A stretch of DNA of 64,000 nucleotides, from positions 496,001 through 560,000 of the forward strand of contig CBDCTY010000002.1 in NCBI GenBank assembly GCA_965222445.1, written 5' to 3'. The translations under genes and the position numbers were made by a program. The stretch comes from GCA-958296115 sp965222445. Lineage in GTDB: Bacteria > Chloroflexota > Dehalococcoidia > Lucifugimonadales > CAJWER01. Of this stretch, positions 23,521 through 32,131 are shown piece by piece (position 1 is the stretch's first letter; the number at the start of each line of letters is the position of its first letter). The notes below the pieces were generated by a model. It worked only from the letters and a program-made list of their open reading frames with translations, was not told the origin of the DNA and made no database searches.

Positions 23521-24996
23521 CTAGCCTATCGTCACACGCTCTTGGGCATAGCGGTAGAGGGACCTCTCGCCGCGCCGAAACATGAAGATATCGAGAGTGA
23601 AGGGCCCCACCCTGCCGATGAACATGGCAGCAACGAGGATCAGGTTGCCCCAGCTTGACAGGGTTCCTGTCAGACCGGAGCTGAGGCCGGCAGTCCCCAA
23701 TGCGGACACCGACTCGAAGAGGATGTCGATAAATGTGGCGTCGCCCTCAGTCAAGATGAGGGAGAGCGCCACCAGCAACACCATCACAATGGCGGTCGCC
23801 CCAATAGTCATCGCGCGCTGGACCTGCTCCTGCCCGATGTAACGGCCGAATGCCGTAGCCTCCCTGTACCCCCTAAGGGTCGACAGCACCGCCACTGTTC
23901 CGATGGCCAGCGCGTTCACCTTCATTCCCCCTGCGACGGACCCGGAGGCGCCGCCGACTATCATCAGGCCAGCAAAGACGTACTTGGTATGTTGCTCGAC
24001 TGCGCCTGCACCCCAGCTAACGGTCGAGAATCCGGCTGTTCGCCCACTCGTCGACTCGAAGAGCGAGACCAGGATTCTTTCCCCGATGTGAAGACCGCCT
24101 ATCGTGGCCTGATTCCCATATTCTGAAATGAGAAAGGCAGTGGCCCCGCCTACAATTAGGGCAATAGTGGATATGATCACCAGCTTGGAGTTCAGCATGA
24201 GCCGGGAGAAGCTGCGTTGCGAAGCGACGTCGATTATCACCCAGTAGCTGATCGCACCCAGAAAGATGAGCAGGGCTGATACGCCCAATACGGCAACGTC
24301 AGACCGGTACGCGGAGAGGCTGCTTGCTTCCGGGACTACTACGAAACCGGCGTTGTTGAAGCTGGAGACCGAATGGAAGGCAGCTTGAAAAACAGCCTCG
24401 CTCGGGGGCAGTATTACGAGGAAACGGACGAGCAGCGCCAGGAAGCCGACGAACTGAATGCCGACCGCCACGGCTGACAGCCTGGCTGCCAGCCTCGTCA
24501 GCCCTGCCAGGTGATCGATCTGCAGGCTGCCGCGGTCCAGTATGCGTCTGGGAAGTGTGAGGCGCTGCCCAGACGCAATCGACAGGAAGGCCACGAAAAT
24601 CATGAACATCAGCCCGCCGACGAAGATCATGCCGAGAATGAAGACCTGGCCCGTGGGTGTCCAGTAGGAAGCCGTGTCCTGGATCGGAAGCCCCGTAAGG
24701 GTGATCGCCGAGACCGCAGTGAAGAGGGCGTCCATGAGTGCGGCGGAGCCTGGCCCGCTGTGCATGAATGGGAGTAGCAGGAGTAGCGTCGAAACGCCTA
24801 CCAAGCCCAAGAAAACATAGCTCAGCACCAAAGGCGAGACGAGTGTCTGGGAAGGAGACCTCGGTTCGGCTACGGTGAGTCTCAGGGGCGTGATCTGCCC
24901 TGCGCGAGGATGGCGAACCACCCTGTCGCCGGGCTTCGGGTGCCAGTTCTGGCCTGGTCCGCCCATTGCGCCAGTCGGTCCGCCGTTCGAGGTCAT
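23521..24996 (-). CDS. TrkH/KtrB-type potassium channel subunit
   Basis: 491 residues with about ten hydrophobic segments and the four pore-loop repeats of the superfamily. The first filter region is DALFTAVSAITLTGLPIQDT, the second SVSSFNNAGFVV, the third FESTSGRTAGFSTV, and the fourth FESVSALGTAGLSSGL. A cytoplasmic N-terminus of about 50 residues, rich in Gly/Pro, precedes the first helix. It moves K+ inward, gated by RCK subunits, three of which follow in the same transcript. ATG 24996 is the first start after the upstream spacer. Confidence 0.93.
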   Translation of the reverse strand: MTSNGGPTGAMGGPGQNWHPKPGDRVVRHPRAGQITPLRLTVAEPRSPSQTLVSPLVLSYVFLGLVGVSTLLLLLPFMHSGPGSAALMDALFTAVSAITLTGLPIQDTASYWTPTGQVFILGMIFVGGLMFMIFVAFLSIASGQRLTLPRRILDRGSLQIDHLAGLTRLAARLSAVAVGIQFVGFLALLVRFLVILPPSEAVFQAAFHSVSSFNNAGFVVVPEASSLSAYRSDVAVLGVSALLIFLGAISYWVIIDVASQRSFSRLMLNSKLVIISTIALIVGGATAFLISEYGNQATIGGLHIGERILVSLFESTSGRTAGFSTVSWGAGAVEQHTKYVFAGLMIVGGASGSVAGGMKVNALAIGTVAVLSTLRGYREATAFGRYIGQEQVQRAMTIGATAIVMVLLVALSLILTEGDATFIDILFESVSALGTAGLSSGLTGTLSSWGNLILVAAMFIGRVGPFTLDIFMFRRGERSLYRYAQERVTIG

Positions 24997-25282
24997 GCCG
25001 AGGTTGCGGTTTCCAAGTCTCAGCGCCGAGGAAGGATTGCCGGGATTCTAAGAGAGGCCCATCTTCAGTGTCAATCGCAGCTGATGGGCCTGCGCGACCC
25101 AAGACCGTCGGCACTCACGACCATGCTCTCGTCAGCCTGTCGGCTTTCCGGCATTCGAAGCAACCGACCTCCCACACCAGGTGACCCCGTCCGATACCCA
25201 TCAGTACGCCACAGCCCAACACCGTCGCCTCCTAAGACATCCAACAGAAAACGCTACCTTACCTGGAGATGAGATCCAACAG

Positions 25283-25404
25283 CCCCAAATCCCCCACCTC
25301 CGTCATTCCCGCGAAGGCGGGAACCCATCCCCGGCAAGGTGCACAGCCATAGCCTCAGAGGCAGTCCGTCACGCCGCCCGTCCAAATTAGGTGGTGGATC
25401 TGGG
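25283..25404. repeat. MITE-1 copy 1 (about 122 bp)
   Basis: Ends are inverted repeats: CCCCAAATCCCCCACCT on the left and AGGTGGTGGATCTGGG on the right. Inside are the ATTCCCGC palindrome and an internal stretch (GTGCACAGCCATAG...GTCACGCCGCCCGT) nearly identical to that at 45483-45627. No coding capacity. The rest of the gap 24997-25491 has no gene apart from the promoter-like site below. Confidence 0.75.
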
Positions 25405-25418
25405 ACAGCTGGGTTCGT

Positions 25419-25448
25419 TTGACTTGCATGGGCTTATTGTGCTACAAG
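25419..25448 (+). promoter_or_regulatory. Possible sigma-70 promoter for the binding-protein gene
   Basis: TTGACT (25419-25424), an 18-bp spacer and TACAAG (25443-25448), 44 bases before the ATG at 25492. The -35 is good, the -10 weak. It starts just outside MITE-1. Confidence 0.35.
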
Positions 25449-25491
25449 GTCACTATCTTGCGGCGGAGGCCGCAGTATTTGGAGGCCGAAA

Positions 25492-27771
25492 ATGCCTATT
25501 ACGAACTTCGCAAGTCGACCAGTGCTAATTCTCGCAGTAATCCTGGCGATCACATCAGTGTTGGCGTGCGGAAGCGCCGACGAAGAAGCGTCGACCACCG
25601 AGTCCAGTACCACTTCCGTGGCACCGGCGCCCACGGCAGCCACGGTTGCCAAGGTGGAGCCGACGAAGGCGCCGGAGTCGATGGCGGGCCAGGCGGCTGT
25701 AGCGCAGCCGACCGTCGAGACGAAGGCCCCCGCTCAGCCAATCACAATGGATAAGCCGGAGGAGGACTTCAAGTACGAGGCCCCGCCACAGCAGCCTGGC
25801 GTCTACTGGGACTTCGTGTACAGGGGCCCAAGGCCCACCAAGTTCGGGGAGAACCCCAAATTCGCTGAGCTCGTAAGGCAGGGGCAGCTGCCTCCGGTGG
25901 AGAAGCGACTGCCGGAAGAGATCAAGGTCATACAGGGGCCTCACGGCATCGGAGTGTATGGCGGACGTCAGCGAATCACTTCCACCGGCGGCGGTCCCAG
26001 CAACCGGATGTACTGGGACAAGAAAAACGCGAACGAGATCGAGCACCTGCCCCACGTCGGCTTCTACGAGATCAGCGACGACGGGCGGACGTATACGTTC
26101 CGCAACCGCAAGGGGTTGAACTGGTCCGACGGGGCGCCGATGACCATAGAGGACATCCGGTTCGCGTGGGAAGACGTGAACCTGCACAAGGGGCTTCACG
26201 AGACACCCCAGACGCAGTGGATCGACTCGGTCACGGGCAACATCATCAAGTTCGCCATCATCGACGACGAGCGGTGGACGCTGACGTGGGACACGCCCGA
26301 CTTCACGCTGATGGAGGGCGAGGTGAGACCTGGGTCCCGCTGCACGGCGTTCTACTTCTGCTTCTATGCGCCGGCCCACTACATGAAGCAGTTCCACAAG
26401 GACCACGCAGACGCGGCGGCCCTGAAGAAGATGATCGAGGAGGAGGAGGCCGGAGACTGGATCAGGCTCTGGGGCGTAAAGAACAATCACGGCACGCATG
26501 TCGAGATGCCGGTGGTGGCACCCTTCGTGCTGACGTCCCAGTCGGACACGCTGTCGACCTGGCGCTCGAACCCGTTCTTCTTCGAGGTAGATCCCGAAGG
26601 CAACCAACTCCCCTACCTGGACGGCGCCGACTCTCTTAGGGTCGAGAGCCGAGAGGTCGGTGTGTTCCGGAGCATGGCGGGCGAGACGGACCTGCACGGG
26701 CGGGACTTCCGGCTTGAAGAGTTGCCACTGTACCGGAGCAACATGTCGCGGGGCGACTTCAACATCAAGCTGTGGCCGCTGCCAGGTCCCGGCGACATGG
26801 GCATGATCATCTGCCAGACTTGCAACCAGGACCCCGAGACGGGCAAGTGGATGAGGACCAAGGACTTCCGCAACGCCCTGTCCCTGGCAATGGACCGGAG
26901 TGCGATTAACGACACGGTATTCCTGGGTCTCGGCGTCGGGAAGAACTGGGTGCCGCACCCCAGCACCCCCTACTACCCTGGCGACGACGCAGCCTTCCAC
27001 AACACCAGCTTTGACCCGGACAAGGCGAACGAGCTTCTGGACGGCCTCGGCCTGACCGCGAAGGACGGGGAGGGATTCAGGCTCAGGACCGATGGTTCGG
27101 GCGAGAGGCTGAGCTTCCTGAACTTGGCGGAGCTTGGGAACGGCGACAAGTCGGTCGCGCTGCTGGTGGACTACTTCGCCGCGGTTGGGATCGAGATGCC
27201 TGCCAAACCTATGAACGCCCCGTGGACCCTGACGTATCCCGGCAAGGAGGCCATCTCAACGCTTCGCGTCGTAGGCAACTACGGAGCGAACCCTTGGTTC
27301 TCCAGCTGGACGCGGTGCTGCGCGACCGGCGCCGGCCCTGCATTCGTACCCGACATCGGCGACCTGCCCCGCAGCATGAAGCGCGGGCCCAACGGAGCGG
27401 TGCCTATGGAGGGCGGTTACCAGCCTCGCTGCGACTGCGAGCAGAGCCCGATATGGGAGCCGACGGCGCCGGCAGACACGTTCCCGGCGGACCCCACAGG
27501 CACCATCAACTGGCTGAACGAGAACTGGCACAAAGGCAAGGGCTTTGCGAGGCTGTCGCCTGAGCGGATCGACACAGGCAAAGAGATGTTCCGGCTGCAC
27601 GCAGAGGAGAAGTACTACAACATCCTAATTGCCCACTCAGGCTTCTGGCGCGGCACCATCATCAACAAGAACAACTTCATGAACGCGCCGGAGACCCACG
27701 TGGCCGACGTAGTGGGCTGGTACGGCGAGCTCTACTACTTCACCGACGGCATCGACAACATTCGCAACTAG
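25492..27771 (+). CDS. Peptide/nickel-type ABC transporter substrate-binding lipoprotein
   Basis: 759 residues, a family 5 (DppA/OppA-like) solute-binding protein. A signal peptide with lipobox SVLACGS puts the lipidated Cys near residue 26; a Thr/Ala/Pro-rich linker runs to about residue 90. The binding fold has YTFRNRKGLNWSDGAPMTIEDIRFAWEDV split across the classic signature, then KDFRNALSLAMDRSAIN. It is longer than the usual 500-600 residues. No permease or ATPase genes are adjacent, so it is an orphan receptor or is served by transporters elsewhere. The ribosome site GGAGG is 6 bases upstream. A terminator follows. Confidence 0.88.
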   Translation: MPITNFASRPVLILAVILAITSVLACGSADEEASTTESSTTSVAPAPTAATVAKVEPTKAPESMAGQAAVAQPTVETKAPAQPITMDKPEEDFKYEAPPQQPGVYWDFVYRGPRPTKFGENPKFAELVRQGQLPPVEKRLPEEIKVIQGPHGIGVYGGRQRITSTGGGPSNRMYWDKKNANEIEHLPHVGFYEISDDGRTYTFRNRKGLNWSDGAPMTIEDIRFAWEDVNLHKGLHETPQTQWIDSVTGNIIKFAIIDDERWTLTWDTPDFTLMEGEVRPGSRCTAFYFCFYAPAHYMKQFHKDHADAAALKKMIEEEEAGDWIRLWGVKNNHGTHVEMPVVAPFVLTSQSDTLSTWRSNPFFFEVDPEGNQLPYLDGADSLRVESREVGVFRSMAGETDLHGRDFRLEELPLYRSNMSRGDFNIKLWPLPGPGDMGMIICQTCNQDPETGKWMRTKDFRNALSLAMDRSAINDTVFLGLGVGKNWVPHPSTPYYPGDDAAFHNTSFDPDKANELLDGLGLTAKDGEGFRLRTDGSGERLSFLNLAELGNGDKSVALLVDYFAAVGIEMPAKPMNAPWTLTYPGKEAISTLRVVGNYGANPWFSSWTRCCATGAGPAFVPDIGDLPRSMKRGPNGAVPMEGGYQPRCDCEQSPIWEPTAPADTFPADPTGTINWLNENWHKGKGFARLSPERIDTGKEMFRLHAEEKYYNILIAHSGFWRGTIINKNNFMNAPETHVADVVGWYGELYYFTDGIDNIRN

Positions 27772-27815
27772 TGGGTTGAGAGCGGGACAATCCGCCAGCC
27801 CTGACGTGTAAAGGT

Positions 27816-27857
27816 GCGGCCCTCCCGGTGAATACCGGGAGGGCCGCTTGGTCTTTG
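27816..27857 (+). terminator. Intrinsic terminator after the binding-protein gene
   Basis: A perfect 14-bp stem (GCGGCCCTCCCGGT, 27816-27829; ACCGGGAGGGCCGC, 27834-27847) with a GAAT loop and TTGGTCTTT after it. Confidence 0.88.
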
Positions 27858-27917
27858 ACCGAGGATTTGGCGCAGGAATACAATACTGCGATTGTTCTTA
27901 CTGGGAGCGGCCTCTCG

Positions 27918-29240
27918 ATGGAATCGATCCGGCTTGACGCGCCGACGGCTGCAATCGAGACCCACGGTTGCAAGCTGAACCAGGCAGACTCGACCGCTCT
28001 GGCGGCGGACTTCCTGCGACAGGGGTTCCGTCTGATTGCGCCTGGCGGGCAGGCGGACGTCTACGTCGTGAACACCTGCACGGTCACCCACGTTGCAGAC
28101 CGAAAGGCACGCCAGGCCCTGCGTTCGGCCCGGCGCCGCAACCCAAGGGCGACCATAGTAGCGACGGGCTGCTACGCGGAACGCGCTCCGGATGCACTGG
28201 ACGCCCTGGCCGAGATCGACATCGTCATAGGCAACGGCGCGAAGCTGGACCTGGTGCAAAAGGTCGTCAACTGGAGGCGCGCGGAGGGCGTGCCGTGCGC
28301 GGAGGGTACAGACACGGGTTCGGCTGACCCCGGGACTTTGCGGACCCGGGTGATGGTCAAGATACAGGAAGGGTGCGACCAGGTCTGCGCCTACTGTATC
28401 GTGCCCAAGGTCAGGGGACGCGAGCGGAGCATCCCGCCGGACGTCATCACGGCTAGTATCAACGAGCACGCGGCCGAGGGATACAGGGAGGCCGTGCTCA
28501 CAGGAACGCAGCTCGGCTCATACGGGTTTGACCTGGACGGCATCGACCTCGAAGGCCTGATAGCACGGGTGTTGTCGGAGACGCCCATCACCAGGCTGCG
28601 CGTGTCTTCCCTGCAACCCCAGGAGATTGGACCCAGGCTGCTTGACCTCTGGTCGGACCCGCGTCTGTGCCCTCACTTCCACCTCCCCCTGCAGAGCGGG
28701 AGCGACGCCGTGCTGCGGCGTATGAGAAGGCGCTACACACCCGAACAGTACCTGGATGCAGTCCGGAAGATCAGGTCGGCCGTGCCGGGCGCGTCGGTCA
28801 CGGCCGACGTAATCGTCGGCTTCCCCGGCGAGACGGATGCGGACTTCCAAGAAACGTACTCCCTGTGCGAGCAGGCAGAATTCTCGGCAATCCACGTATT
28901 TCCCTACTCGGTGCGGCCTGGGACGAGCGCAGCCCATTTCGATAGCAAGATTGGACCGGCGGTAAAATCCGCCCGAATGGAGCGGCTGCTTGATCTTGCC
29001 GCGCGGCAAGCGGTAGCGTTCAGAGAGGCCATGTTGGGGTCCACTCGCCCAGTGCTGTGGGAGGAGGACACCGGAGACAGTGGGGGCAGGGTCTGGCACG
29101 GGCTGACCGACAACTACGTCAGGGTGGCGGCCCCGAGCAGCGAGCCCCTGCGGAACCGGATCACATCTGTACGGCTGGAGCGTGTGGACGGCGAAACGGT
29201 GTACGGTAGCATCGTTGCCTTCCCGCCCAACGGGGGCTAG
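27918..29240 (+). CDS. mtaB: tRNA t6A37 methylthiotransferase
   Basis: Radical-SAM enzyme that adds a methylthio group to t6A at position 37 of ANN-decoding tRNAs. 440 residues. The UPF0004 domain at the N-terminus has three Cys for one 4Fe-4S cluster (ETHGCKLNQADS, NTCTVTH, TGCYAER). The radical-SAM cluster motif is CDQVCAYC (about residues 153-160) in a typical context ending KVRGRERS. A TRAM-like end follows (HGLTDNYVRV). The spacing of the first cluster and the IVPKVRGRERS block favour MtaB over MiaB or RimO. The upstream frame crosses the terminator, so ATG 27918 was chosen. Confidence 0.93.
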   Translation: MESIRLDAPTAAIETHGCKLNQADSTALAADFLRQGFRLIAPGGQADVYVVNTCTVTHVADRKARQALRSARRRNPRATIVATGCYAERAPDALDALAEIDIVIGNGAKLDLVQKVVNWRRAEGVPCAEGTDTGSADPGTLRTRVMVKIQEGCDQVCAYCIVPKVRGRERSIPPDVITASINEHAAEGYREAVLTGTQLGSYGFDLDGIDLEGLIARVLSETPITRLRVSSLQPQEIGPRLLDLWSDPRLCPHFHLPLQSGSDAVLRRMRRRYTPEQYLDAVRKIRSAVPGASVTADVIVGFPGETDADFQETYSLCEQAEFSAIHVFPYSVRPGTSAAHFDSKIGPAVKSARMERLLDLAARQAVAFREAMLGSTRPVLWEEDTGDSGGRVWHGLTDNYVRVAAPSSEPLRNRITSVRLERVDGETVYGSIVAFPPNGG

Positions 29241-29280
29241 CACAACCTCGGAATTGGCGGGGGGCCGGATCTCGAAAGGG

Positions 29281-30147
29281 CTACAGCTCTCTAACCGAGA
29301 ACTGGGACTTGCCGTTGCGCTGCTGGAGGTACCCGGACTTGGGCTCCTGGGAGTGGCCGAATACGAGCAGCAGGCCCTCATCGACAGCCATCTTCAACAG
29401 ACCCCGCTTGGCCTCGAGCGTGTCGTCAGGCGAATGGTCGTAGGCTGATATGCTCACCAAAGGGAGATGGTACGGAGTGGGAATGAGGTCTCCCGCAAAG
29501 GCGATCCGCTCACTGCCCGTCTCGACGAACACGATCTGGTAACCCTTCGAGTGAGCGTTCGTCACCTGGGTACGGATACCCGGGGCAATCTCGCTGTCGC
29601 CGTTGAGGAGCCGGAGCACTCCAGCCTCCTCGAGTGGGACGAAGTCATGCGAGTAGAAGGACGACACATTACGCTCGTTGGGGCTCCTCGCCTCTTCCCA
29701 GCTTGCCTTCTGGACGACGTACTCGGCGTTGGGAAAGGTCGGAATGGCGCGCCCGGACCTGTCGAGCTTGGTGCACCCGCCCGCACTGTCGTAATGAAGA
29801 TGCGTCAGTATGACAGTGTCAATCTCGCGGGCCGTTAGCCCCAGCTTTCCCAGCTCCTTCAACAGCTTGTTGCCGTTGAGCCCGTGAGCCTCGCGCATCC
29901 GGTCGGCCCGCTTGGAGCCCACGCCCGTGTCTATCAGTACGTTGCTGTTGGGAGACTGCACCAGCATGCAGTTCAGGCCCATACGGACCCGGTTCTTGCG
30001 ATCAGGCTTGAGGCAGCGCTCCCACTGTACCTTGGGAACCGATCCGAAGAGGGCCCCACCGTCCTGAAGGAATGTGCCGTCGCTGACAACGTCTACAGCT
30101 ATGCTGCCAAACTTCACCGATAGTCGCCTCCCAGCAACAGATATCAT
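29281..30147 (-). CDS. MBL-fold metallo-hydrolase, second-metal His replaced
   Basis: 288 residues of the metallo-beta-lactamase fold, similar to AHL-lactonase-like and quinolone-type MBL proteins. The metal motif reads HLHYDSAGG (usually HxHxDH), so the third ligand His of the motif is Ser. Other ligands seem present: His in NAHSKGY, Asp in FAGDLIPTPYH, and a His near the C-terminus (FGHSQEP). The protein may bind one metal instead of two. ATG 30147 (MISVAGRRL) was chosen; the frame runs on 33 codons upstream in untypical sequence. It converges on mtaB, 40 bases from its end. Confidence 0.78.
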   Translation of the reverse strand: MISVAGRRLSVKFGSIAVDVVSDGTFLQDGGALFGSVPKVQWERCLKPDRKNRVRMGLNCMLVQSPNSNVLIDTGVGSKRADRMREAHGLNGNKLLKELGKLGLTAREIDTVILTHLHYDSAGGCTKLDRSGRAIPTFPNAEYVVQKASWEEARSPNERNVSSFYSHDFVPLEEAGVLRLLNGDSEIAPGIRTQVTNAHSKGYQIVFVETGSERIAFAGDLIPTPYHLPLVSISAYDHSPDDTLEAKRGLLKMAVDEGLLLVFGHSQEPKSGYLQQRNGKSQFSVREL

Positions 30148-30326
30148 ACCGGAGCTATACCGAACGGCGTCAAGCCAAAATCCAATCCCTTTTCTAAGAT
30201 TATGGTCAACAGATGCCCCGCGCAGGCAAGTCTTGAGTCTGAGCATGACCCATTCCCAGGCATGCCCGGGGGCGGCGTCCGACCGAGGAGTAGCTATGCC
30301 GAGATACCGCCGTGCAGCAGAGGAGG

Positions 30327-31610
30327 CTACAGCTCCTCGAGGGCCGAGCGCCAGGCTGAGACGGTCTGCTCGACCTCTGCATCGCCGTGGGCCGTGGAGA
30401 CGTAGTACTTCGAGTTGTTCTTGAAGACTCCCCTGCCCCGCAGCAGCTTGTTGAAGCGCATGATCTTGGCCTGGTCGCGGTCCAGTGTCCCCCGGTAGTC
30501 GCTGACCTCATGATCGGTGAAGACGATGTCGAACATGGGCGGTTCGCCCAGCACTTGGGCCGGGACCTCGGCCTGGAACAGCAGCTCCTTCAGCGAGTCC
30601 ATGAGCCGGGAGCCCGTGGCAAATAGGCGCTCGTACGTGCCTTCCCTGCGGAGCACACGGAGCGTGGCCAGGCCCGCCACGGCGGCAACCGGGTTGCCGT
30701 TCAGCGTTCCCTCCTGCATCACGAATTTCTCGCCGTGAGGTCCAGGGGCGAAGCAGTCCATGATCTCCCCGCGGCCGGCAATGGCCGAGAGAGGGAAGCC
30801 GCCCGCAACCGCCTTGCCGAGCGTGCACAGATCGGGCGTTACTCCATAGTGCTCCTGGGCGCCGCCGTAGGCGAACCTGAACCCGGTCACTATCTCGTCG
30901 AATATGAGCGGCAGCCCGTACTGGCTCGTCACGTCGCGCAAGCCCTGGAGGAAGCCTGGCTTGGGCGGGATGATCCGCTGAAGGGGCTCCACTATTGCTC
31001 CGGCAAGCTCGTCGTGATGCCGTTCGATGATGGCCGACGTCGTCTCGATGTCGTTGAACGGGGCGACCAGCACGTCGCCCGCAATCGAGCTCGGTATGCC
31101 CGTTGCGTCCGGCGCAGGAGCGGGAAAATCGAGCGGCTCGGTGGGAGCCATACTCATCAGGCCGTAGTCGTTCATCCCATGGAAGCCGCCCTCGAACTTG
31201 AGTATCTTGTCCCTGCCGCGATACGCCCTGGCAGCCCTCATGGCGAAGAAGGTGGCCTCGGTCCCGCTGCTGGCGAATCGGACCTTCTCGGCGCACGGCA
31301 CCGCCCGGACGATCTCCTCCGCAAGGAGCACGGCGCTCTCGTTGAGGGCGAAGAAGGTCGTCCCTCTCGACAGCTGCTCCTCCACAGCGGCCACGACTTC
31401 CGGGTGGGCGTGCCCTATCAACATGGGTCCGGAGCCGAGAGCGTAGTCCACGTACTCATTGCCGGTCATGTCCCATACGCGCGGGCCCTGCCCCCTCGCG
31501 ATGATTGTGTCCATCGTGACCGTGTTGCCGTTGCTCCCACCGGGAAGCAGTCTCCCAGCTATGTCGAGCACCTGCTGCTCCCGTTCGCCAACGTGTCTCC
31601 CAGTCATCAT
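30327..31610 (-). CDS. Class III aminotransferase, glutamate-1-semialdehyde aminomutase-like
   Basis: 427 residues with the PLP fold of GSA aminomutase and related enzymes: FASSGTEATFFAMRAARAYRG for cofactor binding, LIFDEIVTGFRF with the Asp that contacts the pyridine ring, and LGKAVAGGFPLSAIAGR with the Schiff-base Lys. MQEGTLNGNPVA follows. HemL is one possibility, but many SAR202-type genomes carry related proteins of unknown substrate, and no tetrapyrrole gene is near. Start: two ATGs in tandem (31610 and 31607) after GGGGGAG; the open frame goes 45 codons further in unlike sequence. Confidence 0.8.
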   Translation of the reverse strand: MMTGRHVGEREQQVLDIAGRLLPGGSNGNTVTMDTIIARGQGPRVWDMTGNEYVDYALGSGPMLIGHAHPEVVAAVEEQLSRGTTFFALNESAVLLAEEIVRAVPCAEKVRFASSGTEATFFAMRAARAYRGRDKILKFEGGFHGMNDYGLMSMAPTEPLDFPAPAPDATGIPSSIAGDVLVAPFNDIETTSAIIERHHDELAGAIVEPLQRIIPPKPGFLQGLRDVTSQYGLPLIFDEIVTGFRFAYGGAQEHYGVTPDLCTLGKAVAGGFPLSAIAGRGEIMDCFAPGPHGEKFVMQEGTLNGNPVAAVAGLATLRVLRREGTYERLFATGSRLMDSLKELLFQAEVPAQVLGEPPMFDIVFTDHEVSDYRGTLDRDQAKIMRFNKLLRGRGVFKNNSKYYVSTAHGDAEVEQTVSAWRSALEEL

Positions 31611-31713
31611 CTCCCCCAGTGGGCCAAGGCTTGGCGTATAGAGTACATGGGATAACGCCCGGAGGCCAACTCGCTGTGACGTAACCCGCCTCCGCCCACT
31701 CATCTCTGTTGGA

Positions 31714-32024
31714 TCGCAGGGCCTTTCCATTGCCCCATAAGCCACATACCGTCATTACCATGAAAATAGACATCAGGCGACCACAACCGTCGTTCCCGCG
31801 CAGAGCCTGCCCCCGTGCAGACGGGGGCGGGAATCCATCCCCGGCCGTTGGCCTAGAGCGGGAGTGACGACGGGGTAAGCCGCCGCCATTTTCATACCCT
31901 TATGTGGCCTGACCAGGCCATGGTGATTCCCGCGCAGAGCCTGCCCCCCCGAAGTCGGGGGGCCGGAATCCAGGTGCGCGGTGGGGTATGTCCCTTACGC
32001 AGGGAGCCTACTTTGGAAGGCCCT
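31714..32024. repeat. R3 direct repeat, copy A (about 310 bp), upstream of pepA
   Basis: Nearly the same ~310-bp sequence recurs at 34181-34490 in the same orientation, from CGCAGGGCC...CCACATACCGTCATTAC to TGTCCCTT...GCAGGGAGCC. Each copy holds two expanded palindromes (31790-31836 and 31925-31972) with the GAGCCTGCCCC hairpin module inside. No coding capacity. The gap 31611-32131 is essentially this repeat plus the pepA leader. Confidence 0.8.
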
Positions 32025-32131
32025 GGTTGGATCGTGCGTCTGTATGCATCGCACAGAGCTCTGCTATATGATTGAAAGGCGGAACAGCTTCGCAGACGAA
32101 GCGGTCCCTTTGGGATTCCGGGAGGCCACTG

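Noticed and set aside
25555..27000. 481-codon minus-strand frame
   Set aside because: Complement of the binding-lipoprotein gene; GC-skew artefact.
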